Assembly (NCBI GenBank): GCA_916613615.1
Contig: OU744724.1
Coordinates: forward strand, 27,948,171 to 28,012,170
Direction of reading: 5' to 3'
Source of the DNA: Steromphala cineraria
Taxonomy: Eukaryota; Mollusca; Gastropoda; Trochida; Trochidae
Length of the DNA stretch: 64,000 nucleotides
Shown here: one piece after another, positions 34,128 to 46,156 of the stretch
Position numbering within the stretch: position 1 is the first letter of the stretch
Layout: each line of letters begins with the position of its first letter
Notes under the pieces: generated by a model
Database searches by the model: none
Seen by the model: only the letters and a program-made list of their open reading frames with translations
Told to the model about the DNA's origin: nothing
Made by a program: the position numbers and the translations under genes

Positions 34128-34193
34128 TTCTGTTTATGTTTTTGTGCATCTGTTGATAAGACATGTATTACTGGCAATCTTGCATAAACAGAA
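34128..34193. repeat. 66-bp hairpin motif with perfect 11-bp arms
   Basis: TTCTGTTTATG at 34128-34138 pairs with CATAAACAGAA at 34183-34193, enclosing GCATCTGTTGATAAGACATG. The same pair is intact at 44417-44482. Related, less perfect copies lie at about 2098, 5080, 15470, 32290 and 42225. Confidence 0.65.
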
Positions 34194-35399
34194 TGTTGTC
34201 GATATGATTACCAAAAGAAAACTGCACTGCTGTAAATGTGCACTGAAAGAACTCAGATAACCACTGACATAAAAGTGCCCTTACCTTTAAGCATTTACGA
34301 TATTGCCAAACTTTATATTTGTGTCAATAACCTATGTGCGTATAGATGAAAGTTCTGTTTATGTATAACTTTGAAATAAAGAATTGTTCAGCTACAGTTA
34401 CATATGATATCATGTGTTCACATAGATGGTTATGATGGTGCAAATTGCACGAGGATAATGGTAGAGTGGTCCTCGTTTGATAATCTGTCATCACAATGAT
34501 GTTATTAAATTCTACTGATAGATTGATTAGCGATTTTTGGAACGGATTGCTGAGATATAATGATAATTATATTTCATGAAACAATATTTATATTTTTATT
34601 TCCTAATGTGATCAGAAAAGAATATAGTTCGTCATCATAGTGGCTACAGAATATTCCGTTAAATGATCCAGAGAGAACAGAAATCCATAGTTAAGTAATC
34701 AACTTCATTCTTGATTCACAAAAGGTGATGCTGGATTATAAAAGACGCAGGTTTGTAAGAAAAACTGTCATTGCAGTGACTGCGCAACAGTATACAATTA
34801 TCAATCATAATTATGATCACATCATTTGCAAAAATATTTTGTCAGCCAAACAATACTTCATTTTAATGACTGTTTGGAAATATTTTGTTTCAATATGTCC
34901 TCCTTTTAGTTTAGGCGTTGAAAATAGATACCATGTTATACTTGTGTGTGAACACTTCAACAACTTGAAAAATCTCTTTTTTCAAACTTCTAATGTATCT
35001 CTCCAATTATGTTGAAGTATAAATTTTTTATAAATACGGATAATGTAGCAATGGTGCTTAATTTTTGTAAAGGTGTGTTTCATAGCCTTGAAACAAGGTA
35101 ATGCTTACTCGAATTATAATCATTGTAAATAGTGCACATGAAATATGTTTTTACATGTACATTATATTGGCTTACGACCTGCACAAATGAATAAACACAC
35201 TTCACTTGACACGATAAAAATGGTGTTAAATATGTATGCATGATCTTATATCATGTTAGGTAAATAAAAAATTCAAACTACATGCGAAGTTAATTATATA
35301 TTTGCTCATGAATGAATAATTAGACATCAGTAAAATTGATTATTTCAAGCATGAGAAACGAAACTAATTCATGTAAAATGTTTCAAATGGAACACTGAA

Positions 35400-36475
35400 A
35401 GCTTCAATTATATCACGAACATGAAAGGTCGAGCAATTGAAACCTGAATCTGAAACCCGCCGATTAGTAATAAATTACTTTTCACTTCTCTCATCAACTT
35501 GAGGTTGATATCATAAAAATCAATGTATTCAAAATTTGATTGATTTTTAAACACATTCATATGAATAATGTTAACTGCTAATTCTTTTTAATACAACATG
35601 GCCTATAACCTTGGTATTGTTTAATTTGAAGTTGTCATGTTTTGACAAACAATAACCAAACATAACATTTATCTAATCTCAACACCTTATTATTGTTCCT
35701 TTAAACAACCGGTAAGTAGCTTAATGAAAAACCAAATTGCTTTCATATAAGGTCAGGTCAGACACAAGGTACTCTAACATTCCTTTGCACAATGGATATT
35801 GAAACTCTACACTTTTGTAATGAGATCAAACTCTGACAGTATCAAATCCTCTCCAGATTTGGAAAATATATGTTGAGAATCAGACAATAGCGAACTGAAT
35901 ACCAACACCGTATAACAAAAATCAAACCAAATATGAGGTTTTTCGTTAAATTTATTTCAACAGAATCTTGAAAATCTCATAATATCACATCTTCTCGAAA
36001 ATGTTAAAATGCAACTTGAGGACATCTCATTTTTGTAAATAAATTACTGATCGGAGGACTGCGTGTTTTGAATCATTTACCTTATAAGATGATATGATCA
36101 GTTGCAATAACGTATAGATATGATAGCTTTAAATGTCCTCTAATTTTTTCAAGCATGTGACGCAGTATGATATGAAAAACGTTCACCAGGCGAAGCAGCT
36201 CTAATATTACTTAAAGAGTTACAATATGAGTAGGGGATCCATGGTATCATCTGTTTAATAGCCTGACGTTGTTTGACTAAATGGCTTCCTTGACAACAAT
36301 CTTTTTGTAGTTCGCGTTAACCTTCATATTCAAAAGTTTTTTAAACAAAACTATATCATGATCAAAAAGCTTCTTTTATTACATTTTATTACATAGTAGT
36401 GATTTTACGGATTGAGCAATATTCATGAAATTTATGAAATATATTTAAGGGGAGCAATATGAATATTGTAAATTA
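35400..36475. repeat. Macro-repeat block S3 (uninterrupted S/P junction)
   Basis: Matches S2 closely. At 36470-36490 it runs straight from S into P (TTGTAAATTATAACAAAAAG), giving the empty site for the 6.1-kb transposon. At about 35970 (ATCTCATAATATCAC) it gives the empty site for the 1.8-kb element in S4. Confidence 0.8.
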
Positions 36476-37147
36476 TAACAAAAAGTTTGTGCTATGCGCT
36501 CATAATAAACAAAAATGGTTATTATTATAACCTCTTTCCGTCATGCCACTGATATGATTACTCTAACATTCTCGTTTAGCAAGAAACCAACACAAACTGT
36601 GAAAGGTGAGTTGCTCAATGAAATATGACCGTTGCTTATCAAGAAACATGGTAGAAAATGTTTGTTGTAAGTCTTTCAGTTGGGTTAAGTGTATGTTTAC
36701 ACAGACTGGGTGAAAAAGATATGGCCTCTGTAGGCTAGCTGAAAAAAACAGATTACAGTATATCATTGTTTTGTTCAAGGAGGCAGCAACGATTTTTGTC
36801 ATTTAGAAAACAATCCTTGGTACATGACAAACTGTATTGAGTCACAAGCGAGTTTCTTTCAAATTTCATTCAGCAAATGAAAGATCCATACTATTTTCAA
36901 CTCTTGATTGTTTTGCTAGAGTACAGTATTAGTAGTTATTAGTAAACATTTTGTTAGAGCAAATATATAAAAACTTGCTGAGTCTTTGGCATGTTAATAC
37001 AATAAAAATTGATTTGAATACATTTTGTGAAATTCGTTTTGGATAAAAATTAGCATTCTTAGTAAAAAGCAATGTCTTGGTGAATATTGGTTTCAATATA
37101 TGAAACAAAGTTATTGAAATTTGAAATAAAATCGGTAATCTTATAAA

Positions 37148-39843
37148 AGACCGATCCAGTCTGTCAATCAAATCTCGCGCATGCGTTATATCAGCCAATC
37201 AGAGCGGCGATTTTGCTACGCGAATTTGTCAACTTTACTTCCGGGGACAAACAGAGCGATAATGGCGACTCGTTTCTGTTGTTGCAAATAATATTTATTT
37301 ATGGCGTTCTTTACAATATTTATGCATCGATGTCATGACATAAGTATTCCTCATTGTGTAGGGAAGCAAGATTACCGTTATCCATCGCTAAAATTGTTGA
37401 AATAGCTTACTACATGGTAAAAAAACAATCACGAGTCGGACAAGTGTTCGAAGGTGAGAATTTGTTCGAATTACGCACTTTTCAAGTCATTCCCATAAAC
37501 TTTCAACAAGGTGACAGCTCTTAGTACCCTTTGATAATTTATCTTCAGTACTGTATGTTTCTGAATCAACAGTTCATGTAAGTTGATCGAGATTATTAAT
37601 AGCAATCCTACACGTTGACATTTCGGCAATTTTCGAAATTTCGTCATATTGTAAACAAACTATGTTGGACGTCTTGTTGTGCAAAATACGGCGAAATATC
37701 CCACTTAGAAATGATTAAATATCAAAGACACTTGCAGGCATTGAATTTATGATAAATATAAGGTTTTCTGCATTTCCATTTCACTCATTATGTTCCATAT
37801 ATGTATTTTGCTCTAACCCATAGTTTAATTTATGTATAACTTTCATGCAACTTGAATATATTCTTGCCTATAAGATTAAACATGAAAAATATATCATGTT
37901 CATTTTAAATATTTCAATTTTACAGTTCAATGATTAAATTTATTTTCAATTATTTGACCAAAGAAAACCTAACTATTCAAACAAATTATTTTATTACCTC
38001 ATTAATTGGTGCCAGTCTAGGCATATAATTAAAAACTTATAAGCTATGCAACAATCAACTTTTCTGTCAAAGCTGTAACAATAATTTTTTAAATGAGTCA
38101 ATAACCCAAACTGTTCAAAACTATCATTTTAAGAGTTTTTGTGACCATAAATCAGTTGACAAAAATACATCTAATTACTATCCTTTATCAATCAAATAAA
38201 ACTTGGTGCATATATGTCCATGATTTGGAATACAATAAGACAACAATCAAAATAATAAATAAAAAAATAAAATTTCATAGGTGAAATCTTGATCAATAAA
38301 GCTATTTTTATTGCTGTTTACTCATATGTTCAGTGATCACTGATAATTGTTTCTAATCCCATTCTACTGTTTTTACTTTGGAAACCTGAAATGCAATATT
38401 TATGTTAAGCAAAGATTTATTTGTGATTTTAAGATTGATTACTTCAAGGATCCCTGATATTTTGTGTTAAATAATTTTCACAAAACATTGTTACTATTAT
38501 AACAATTATATATTTAAAAAAGTTCATAGTGTCACTTAATTTATTTGGATCTTTCAGTTTTGAATTCTTTAACAAAATTTAATGTACAGTGAAATCTATG
38601 TATGGCTGTAGGCTTTTTTAATGGAAATTTGGTCATATATCCATATTATCCCAATCACAAATAAATTTAGATCAAGAGGTTTAATATAAGCATGATAAGA
38701 GCATACTATTGTATGACAAAATATAAGATCTGCATGTTGATCTAAATTTATTTAAATTGATATTTTCAAGATCCTGAATGAAGCCTGTTAAATATGTAAA
38801 AAAAATTAATTTTAAAAATCATCCCAGTGTATTCACCTCCTATACAACTTAACATTCTCTCTTTTACTGTAGATATTTGGGATTCATTAAAGATTTATAT
38901 TTGGCTACATTTGAAATATAATTTTTAAAAAGCAAAATATAAATGTATATATATACTATGATGGTATGGAGTGTCGCCAATTAATCTTTGATGATTTATG
39001 TACAGTCAATTGATTTTTGAAGGGAGACTCATTTGGTAGTTGAATTATATTTTTTTAAAAAGGTAACCTTTGAAAGAAACATGAAAATGATTACCATTTA
39101 AAGGCTAGTATAAATTACATATACTGCAATAATATTTTGAGAATATTAATTTTTTTAATGAATATTTATTATCTCTGTGTCAGTATAAAAAGATATATCA
39201 ATAATTAGTAATGTAAATATTGTGTGTCCAAAAAATACAAATATGGCAACTAATTTTAAATGTTGTTTCAAGGATTAAAATTCTAAATAATGGATTTTTT
39301 AAAAAAATTAGGTTGACTGATCTAGATGTGTAATATAGTCAACAACTGAGCCTATGCGACCATGACAATGATTTATCAACATAGTTAAGTAAAACAGTTT
39401 CTCGACTAAAAATGAAAAAAAAATCAACTTATTGATTATCAATTAAATTAAACATGTACTGGTAAAATGTGTTATGAAAGCCTTAAATTACCTAGATTGT
39501 ACGGCAATTTTCAAAAGTAATGGGAATATTCCGAGTTGAAATGCGTTTGTTTACAAAATGGTCGACGACTTCTCTCGCTCTGGGCATTGATAAAGTGTCA
39601 AAATTACTTCTCATTTGTTGATAAAATGAAGATTTATCAAAGCTATAGGTATATCTTGAATGTTTTTGTTAGATAATGTGCGTTATGAACGACATTAGCA
39701 TGAACGATAGCCAAAAGATTTGGCAAGTGACATTGTATAGATACGCAGCCCGGCTCGCCTGAGCTTGAAACTTGTCCCCTCAAATATTTCAACCAATCAC
39801 GTCGTAGGGGGCGGGGCTTAACTGCTCTCGACTGGATCGGTCT
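37148..39843. mobile_element. 2.7-kb non-autonomous element with 14-bp TIRs
   Basis: AGACCGATCCAGTC at 37148-37161 is exactly inverted at 39830-39843. The segment is absent from P2 (about 29355) and P4 (about 53005), so it is an insertion. The interior is AT-rich and has no convincing open frame. Both ends are GC-richer with promoter-like motifs: CCAATC and ACTTCCGG (37237-37244) at left, CCAATC and GGGGCGGGGC (39808-39817) at right. The target duplication is unclear (flanks ATAAA and ATTGA against empty-site TATAATTGA). Superfamily unknown. Confidence 0.8.
37193..37270 (+). promoter_or_regulatory. Promoter-like left end of the 2.7-kb element
   Basis: Within 80 bp there is a CCAAT box, an ETS-type ACTTCCGG and ATGGCGAC (YY1-like), the usual set for a TATA-less metazoan promoter directed rightward. 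No open reading frame follows, so this may be a relic of the autonomous parent's promoter. Confidence 0.35.
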
Positions 39844-40465
39844 ATTGACAACATGAAATATCATTTCCTCGTTGATGAATTTTCTATTTCAAAAACTATA
39901 AATAGTTAATATTAGATATAAATGACAAGAAATAAATAGATTCAAATCTACAGAAAAGATAACATAATCTACTATGCCTTCAGTGAGACTTTACTACAAG
40001 AAGCAATCGACTTATACTGACTAATAAGTAGTTATTTTTTTAAAGTGAAGCTTTTGATAAAAAAAATTACATGGGTCATATAAGCTATATCAATATTAAA
40101 ATTATGATAATTGAGTTTCATTCATGGTACAGGACTATTGTATTGATGCTTATCAGGCTTTGTACATAGGTCAGTAAAATAATCAAAGTTGATGAGCATG
40201 TACGTATAAAGCTATTGACCAGTATTGACCACACAACAATGGTCAGAAGGACAGCTTCTATCATTCGGATAGTGTTCGGTTCACAGTTCTCAAGATCAAC
40301 AGTAGATTCATTTCAGTGAAGATGATCTTATTTCTATAAAATGTATACACAGGGACTTTTCTCAACGATTCATGAATAAAATTAAGAAACAAGACTCAAC
40401 TCAATTCCAGGATCAAATTGACCTAAAACTGTGAGGGAGGGAAAACCCGCACTTAAGAAAATTTA

Positions 40466-40905
40466 TTGCTTTTTTTTTCATTTATTTATTTCGTATAAAT
40501 GGTCATGAGGCCAAGAGTACTACATGTGTAGAATTCAAGACAGATAATGTTAACTGCGCCACACAAAAAAATTCAAGTTTGACACAAAGCCGACACATTG
40601 CTTCTTAGTTATGAAAACCTTATCTAAGAATGGACTGAGCTTTAAAAAAATATCTTAATCAACAGTTGAACACAGGTTAATCAATTTGTACATGATCGGG
40701 TTGTGCTGACAATAAACTGGAAGATATCAACGCCTTAATTCATCATATTCTGGGCATATAAAAACAAACATGGAATTCATTTTCTAACTGATTTTTGCAA
40801 AATGAACAAGAAGTATCTGAATTCTGATATCTGTAAGATCTGTATCTGAATCCATGTACATGTATATGTAGCAGGGTATACTGTCAATAACAACAAGGGC
40901 TGCTG
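40466..40905 (-). mobile_element. LINE 3' fragment, P3 copy
   Basis: Same fragment as 29975-30420 (GGTCATGAGGCC hairpin, AATAAATAAATGAAA on the minus strand), inherited through the macro-repeat duplication and more decayed. Confidence 0.6.
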
Positions 40906-41059
40906 GAGTTTATTCCCAAACTTATATTAGTTATGTGACGATAACTAGTTGGTCACAATGGTAGAAACAAACACCGAAATATATGGTATTCCGGTGCAAC
41001 CAAATACACAGGAAACCAGTGGATGTCGTCACATGGTTACATGACCTGGGAGTTGATGT

Positions 41060-41424
41060 AAGTATTGAATAGTATGTATCTTCTATTAATCATATATCAA
41101 TCCGTAGAACTATTTGTTTATTAAGATTACATGCACTTCCCCTGAGATGTAATATTAGGGGTGTTAATGTGAATAGAATCTGTAAAATGTGTGAATGTGA
41201 CGCATATGCTTCAATCTTGTAGACAGAATAACACAATAGAATATTATCTTAAGTTAATTAGCAGCAAATGCAGTAATTCATTGTTTAAATGTGCAAATTA
41301 TTGCAAGGAAGCTCTTGCTCTTAGAGCTTTTATTTGCTACTCTTATTTTATGAATTATATTGCACTTGTACATGGGCTAATGGCCTACAAAACCGAAATA
41401 AAATGAATTGAATTGAATTGAATG
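41060..41424 (+). mobile_element. 5'-truncated LINE, last 360 bp
   Basis: Present in P3 but not at the matching place in P2 (about 30556). One frame reads IRRTICLLRLHALPLRCNIR and then RICKMCECD, corresponding to the C-terminal cysteine region of the 16.7-kb LINE. The 3' end has GTACATGGGCTAATGGCC, AAATAAAATG and a GAATT-repeat tail. It is a recent, short truncated copy. Confidence 0.75.
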
Positions 41425-42966
41425 AGAGATACAAGGTGTCAAGCGTCAAGTAGAGTCTTGTCAGTTGTGCTTCACATGTGTGCTAATATGGAAGTGCAAT
41501 GAATATAAGTGTAGGTTACCTTTATAGATTTCCCGAAAGCATGCATTTCAAGGTGTTCGCTTACCTACCCACAGACAGAACAATAGGAAAGAAAGCTGAG
41601 GTGGTGAACTGGGCAATCAACCACACCAGAGAACAAAATAGAGAAAGCTAATAGATTGATAAAGAGATTGTCATACTGCAGGCCATGAACATTGTTACTA
41701 GTAAGTTACAATAAGAAGACCTGACATAAAATCTGTATTAGAACATAGATATATATACAATTGAAACATACAATATTAAAATATATCACTCTGCCACATA
41801 TATTACAGCTTAACTTTGTCCAGCATTTACGTATATAGTCGAATGGTTAATTGATAAGAATTTCTCAGGACAGAAATCATGCTTTATTATAGTGTAAAAT
41901 TTAAGAGATCTTGATATGGATATTTCGTGATGCCACTCTTGGAGATATATATCTTTACATCTTTGATGAAACATTTTACTTCCTTATTGTCAATAGTCTG
42001 TGCTATCCATACATAACCAAAGCCATATTTGTAAATTTATTACCTTGATAACCATCTCTAGACTTTTCAGTTAGAATAATACCTTTTCAATAGAATAAAA
42101 ATATGTTCAATCTTTAACAGTTTGGTTGACTAAATAATGAGTTCGATAAAGGTACATGACCTAAACGCTTACACACAAAAACATTTAATTGAATTTTATC
42201 CAGGTCTAACTGAAGGAAGGTTTCTATTTATGTTATTGCGCATGTGTTGATAAGGCATCAACAAAATGTGGTCTATCTTATCAAAACGAAAACCTAATGC
42301 TTAAGGGCAACACTGCAAGATCATGTTTATTTTGTTTCATGAAGGTTCCCTGACATTTCAACAATATGCAGTATTGCTTAACTTGATCCTTATAAAAATA
42401 ATGTCGAGCCGCACAAATGAGAGCTCTGTATAAAATAATCCAATAAATTATTGTTTCATGTAATCTGAGAAAATAGACAATGTATTTTCACGTATGAGTA
42501 ACATTAGATAAGAAAGCTATTGTGAACAGAAGGTAAAAAAATACTTTATTAGTTGCAGTATAAGGTTATAACAATGGTGTTCTTATAGACCACTGGTTAT
42601 AGCCTTGTGATATTTACATAAGTTTGATTGCTTTGAAGTTAAGATGAGTCTCCTTATATACCATGATGACTAATTATTTCTTGATGAAACAATATCAATA
42701 ATGATGGTTAGTTATGTGATGTGGAACTAGAATAAGTTAGAATCTTAATGGCAGTAGAAATGCGGCCTCGAATATTCCTAAAATAAAAATGAAAGAAACA
42801 TAATTTTACATAGGAAATCTTTCATAGTAAAACAAACTTTTGGTTTGCAGGTGTAAATCTTGCATTTTAGAATGAATATCTAAGATGTTTTAGAATGTTT
42901 TCATAGTTTGTGTTTTGACACGTTTGATAGCCAAATTAGACACGAGAAGCATAGCATGTCTCTTAA

Positions 42967-43322
42967 AGGGGCAGTAGCACGTTTTAAGAGGGAATATAAG
43001 GTGATGTCAGGAAAATGAAAATAAATGGTTCCAATTGAAAGACAATGTATTTAAACTAAATGAAGCAGTAATAATTCAAATATATAACGTAAAGTTTAGC
43101 CATGCGACTCCTTTTTCTTACACAAAATGAATTAATGGTGTTCACAAAAGATGGCAGCCAATGGATTTTATGTGAATCATCATACTTTGTCCTATGACTA
43201 TGGGTGATTGGCTTGTGTAATGAGATTTTTGACACTGTCAGTATAATACATTTAGCATTACCTTACAATTATAAGTGAAATATTTAAAATATAGAATTAT
43301 CAAAAAACGTGCTACTGCCCCT
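42967..43322 (-). mobile_element. TTAA MITE family A, copy 3 (356 bp)
   Basis: TTAA at 42963-42966 and 43323-43326. R2 holds the uninterrupted site at about 33040 (ATCTTAAAGTAACACCC), which matches both flanks (CTCTTAA and TTAAAGTTACACCC). This proves a TTAA target with exact duplication. Inverted relative to copies 1, 2, 5 and 6. Confidence 0.95.
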
Positions 43323-43840
43323 TTAAAGTTACACCCAAAATAAAACACAGTAGGTATTTATGAAGAATTGAAAACATTATTGATTTAAAATATATTCTTT
43401 TTAATAACATTCCTAAATTATGCATTCTTTAACTAAGCACATAAAATGGAGCTCATGTTTAGATAATTCAGAGTAAATTTTAATGCAGATTAGTTACTAT
43501 GAAATATTTCCTATATAAAATCAACTAATTCATTCATTCATTCACCTTTTTGAAGAAAAACTATAACTTGAGTCGGTTCATGCTGTTTTATTCCACTCAC
43601 GAATGGTGACAGACACATCTACAATTATAACAAGCTGTTCACATATTTAATCAGATTGGTTTTGTTATCTACAAACTTCTGTTAATTAAGCAAGCTTTCC
43701 AGTTTAGAAAATAAATAAATTTGATGATACATTTAACACTATAACCCTTTTTTTCTTGTAAGGATTCTTGGCAATATCTGTTCGAGGCCCTTGTGACCAA
43801 ACATTGCAAAAACCCGCCGTTCATAATCAACGGCTTATTT

Positions 43841-44192
43841 ACATTCTATCCCCACAGAGGCAGATCAAATCATGACATGTTGATCGAGCCTCTGTTCTTA
43901 TTTTCCGAGCTTGTGGGGTAGAATGGGAATAGCCTGTATGGAGGCAAACTAAGTTAGTTGTGCAATCAGCGAGGCTGTCCTAAAATCATCATTTTGGATA
44001 TTGAATCATGGCAAAGGCATTTTGATATGAACCACCCTTTCCATGTGAGAAGCGTTGTCATTTACTAAACAAATTCAAATGGATTGTGGTTCAATTTTTT
44101 CCCTCATGGAAAACTGCCGGATTTGACGGATTTCATCTAAAAAGAACAGAGGGTCGATCAATATTTTATGACTTGATCTGGCTCTGAATGTG
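43841..44192. mobile_element. R3 copy of the 341-bp insertion
   Basis: Homologous to 33558-33898, bounded by AACGGCTTATTT (43829-43840) and AATGGCTTATTT (44193-44204). Shared position shows it predates the R2/R3 duplication. Confidence 0.6.
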
Positions 44193-45513
44193 AATGGCTT
44201 ATTTTAGGACACTGAAACATTATTTTTATTGAGGTAAAAAGTTCTTACATTATTTTTGAAATAATAATGAATATATGAAAACTCAAAACGATTTAGCTAA
44301 ACGAAATAAATTTTTAAATGATTTAAAGGTGTCAAATTCAAACTTCACAGTAAGAAGAATTCCATTTTCTTCAAAAAAATCTTTACCCTTAGTCCTAAAC
44401 TCTCAGCACGGTCGAGTTCTGTTTATGTTTTTGTGCATCTGTTGATAAGACATGTATAACTGGCAATCTTGCATAAACAGAATGTTGTCGATATGATTAC
44501 CAAAAGAAAACTGCACTGCTGTAAATGTGCACTGAAAGAACTCAGATAACCACAGACATAAAAGTTCCCTTACCTTAAAGCATGCCAAACTTTATATTTG
44601 TGTCAATAACCTCGTTTGATAATCTGTCATTACAATGATGTTATTAAATTTCTTCTAATAGATTGATAAGAGATATTTGGGACGGATTGCTGAGATATAA
44701 TGGTAATTATATTTCACGAAACAATATTTATAGTTGTATTCCCTAATGTGATCAGTAAAGAATATACTTCGTCATCATAGTGGCTACAGAATATTCCATT
44801 AAATGATCCAGAAAACAGAAATCCATACGTTAAGTCATCAACTTCATTCTTGATTCACAAAAGGTGATGCTGGATTATAAAAGCCCTAGGTTTGTAAGAG
44901 AAACTGTCTTTACTTTAGTTCAAATGGACTGCAGTGACTAGGCAACAGTTCACAATTAACAATTACGATTATCATTATCATTTGCAAAAGTTTTTTGTCA
45001 GAGAGAAAATACTTCATTGTAATGACTGTTTGCAAATATTTCCTCCCTTTACTTTAGGCGTTGAAAAAAGATACCATTTTATACTTGTGGGTGAACACTT
45101 CTACTACTTGGAAAATCTCTTTTTTACCAAACTTTTTTTGTATCTCTCCAATTATGTTGAAATATAAATTTCTTATGAATACGGACAATGTAGCAATGGT
45201 GCTTAATTTTTGTAAACGTGTGTTTAATATCCTTGAAACAAGGTAATCCTTACTCGAATTACAATCATTGTGAATAGTGCAAAGTGTTTTGAAATGTACA
45301 TGCATATTGGCTTGCGGCCTGCAACATGAATAAACACACTTTACTTGACCCGATAAGAATGGTGTTAAATATGTATGCATGATCTTATATCAGGTTAGGT
45401 AAAAAAAAAATTCAAACTACACCTGAAGTGTATTATATATTTGCTTTTAATAATAATAATAAAAATTCATGAATTTCTATAGCGCATCATTCACAGTCCT
45501 ATGCTCTGTGCGC

Positions 45514-46131
45514 TCAGCAGGAGAAAGCTTGAGAGAATAGAAATGTTTTGAGTTGCGCCTTGAATGAATCAAGCGAACAGGCAGATTTGAGAGTTTCAGG
45601 TAGACAGTTCCATTTTTGTGCAGCTCCATATTTGAAGGTTCTTTTGCCGAAAGTTGAAGTTTGAATTTTCGGAACAATGAAAAGCTTTTGTTGTTGGGAT
45701 CTCAGAGGTCTCGGAGGACGGTATATGGTGACAAGTTCATTGAGGTAAGGTGGAGCAATGCTGTGAAAGCATTTGTAGGCATACAGAAGAACGTTGTAGT
45801 CAATACGAAATGCGAGGGGTAACCAATGGAGTTCTTTTAGGACTGGGGATATGTGATCGAATTTTGGTGATCTGGAGGTGATTCTTGCAGCAGTGTTCTG
45901 GAGGGTTTGAAGTCTTTTGATCTGTTCTTTAGTGGTGTTCACAAGGAGACAATTACAGTAGTCCAATCTGGATAAAATAAGGGATACAGTGAGTTTTTGA
46001 GCAGCAGGTTTGGTGAGGTATAGGCGGATCTTACCAATATTTCTGAGATGGTAGTTAGTTGTCTGGCAGACACGAGTAACATGATGGTTCATGCTCAGCT
46101 GTTGATCAAACAGTACACCAAGGTTCTTCAT
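45514..46131 (-). pseudogene. CR1/L2-like LINE, C-terminal region after the RT
   Basis: A 205-codon open frame with the usual end of CR1/L2-type polyproteins: MKNLGVLFDQQLSM at the start, SRLDYCNCLL, then RLQTLQNTAARI and ELHWLPLAFRIDYN, ending in a segment with WNCLPETLKS. Upstream the same frame stays open as IPQIVIGDSVI, showing that it joins the RT piece by a one-base shift near 46185. Confidence 0.88.
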
Positions 46132-46156
46132 TTTTGTTGACGGAGTGATGACAGAA

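Larger units (their letters stand above)
31896..35399. repeat. Macro-repeat block R2
   Basis: Matches R3 (41835-45445) nearly throughout and R1 from 33.17 kb onward. It contains two GTTGATAAGACATG motifs (about 32310, 34155) and a 341-bp insertion (33558-33898). Open frames are not conserved in R3 and are not called. Confidence 0.8.
36476..41834. repeat. Macro-repeat block P3
   Basis: Closely similar to P2, interrupted by the 2.7-kb element (37148-39843) and a LINE fragment (about 41060-41424). The possible exon of P2 recurs at about 41530 with stops. Non-coding as it stands. Confidence 0.8.
41835..45445. repeat. Macro-repeat block R3
   Basis: Closely similar to R2, with a MITE (42967-43322) and the shared 352-bp insertion (43841-44192). 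It continues on the far side of the CR1/L2-like LINE at about 47788. Confidence 0.8.

Noticed and set aside
37148..39843. LTR retrotransposon
   Set aside because: The ends are inverted, not direct, repeats, and there is no gag, pol, primer-binding site or polypurine tract.
45054..45380. 108-codon minus-strand open frame
   Set aside because: It lies in macro-repeat block R3 and is not open in R1 or R2.
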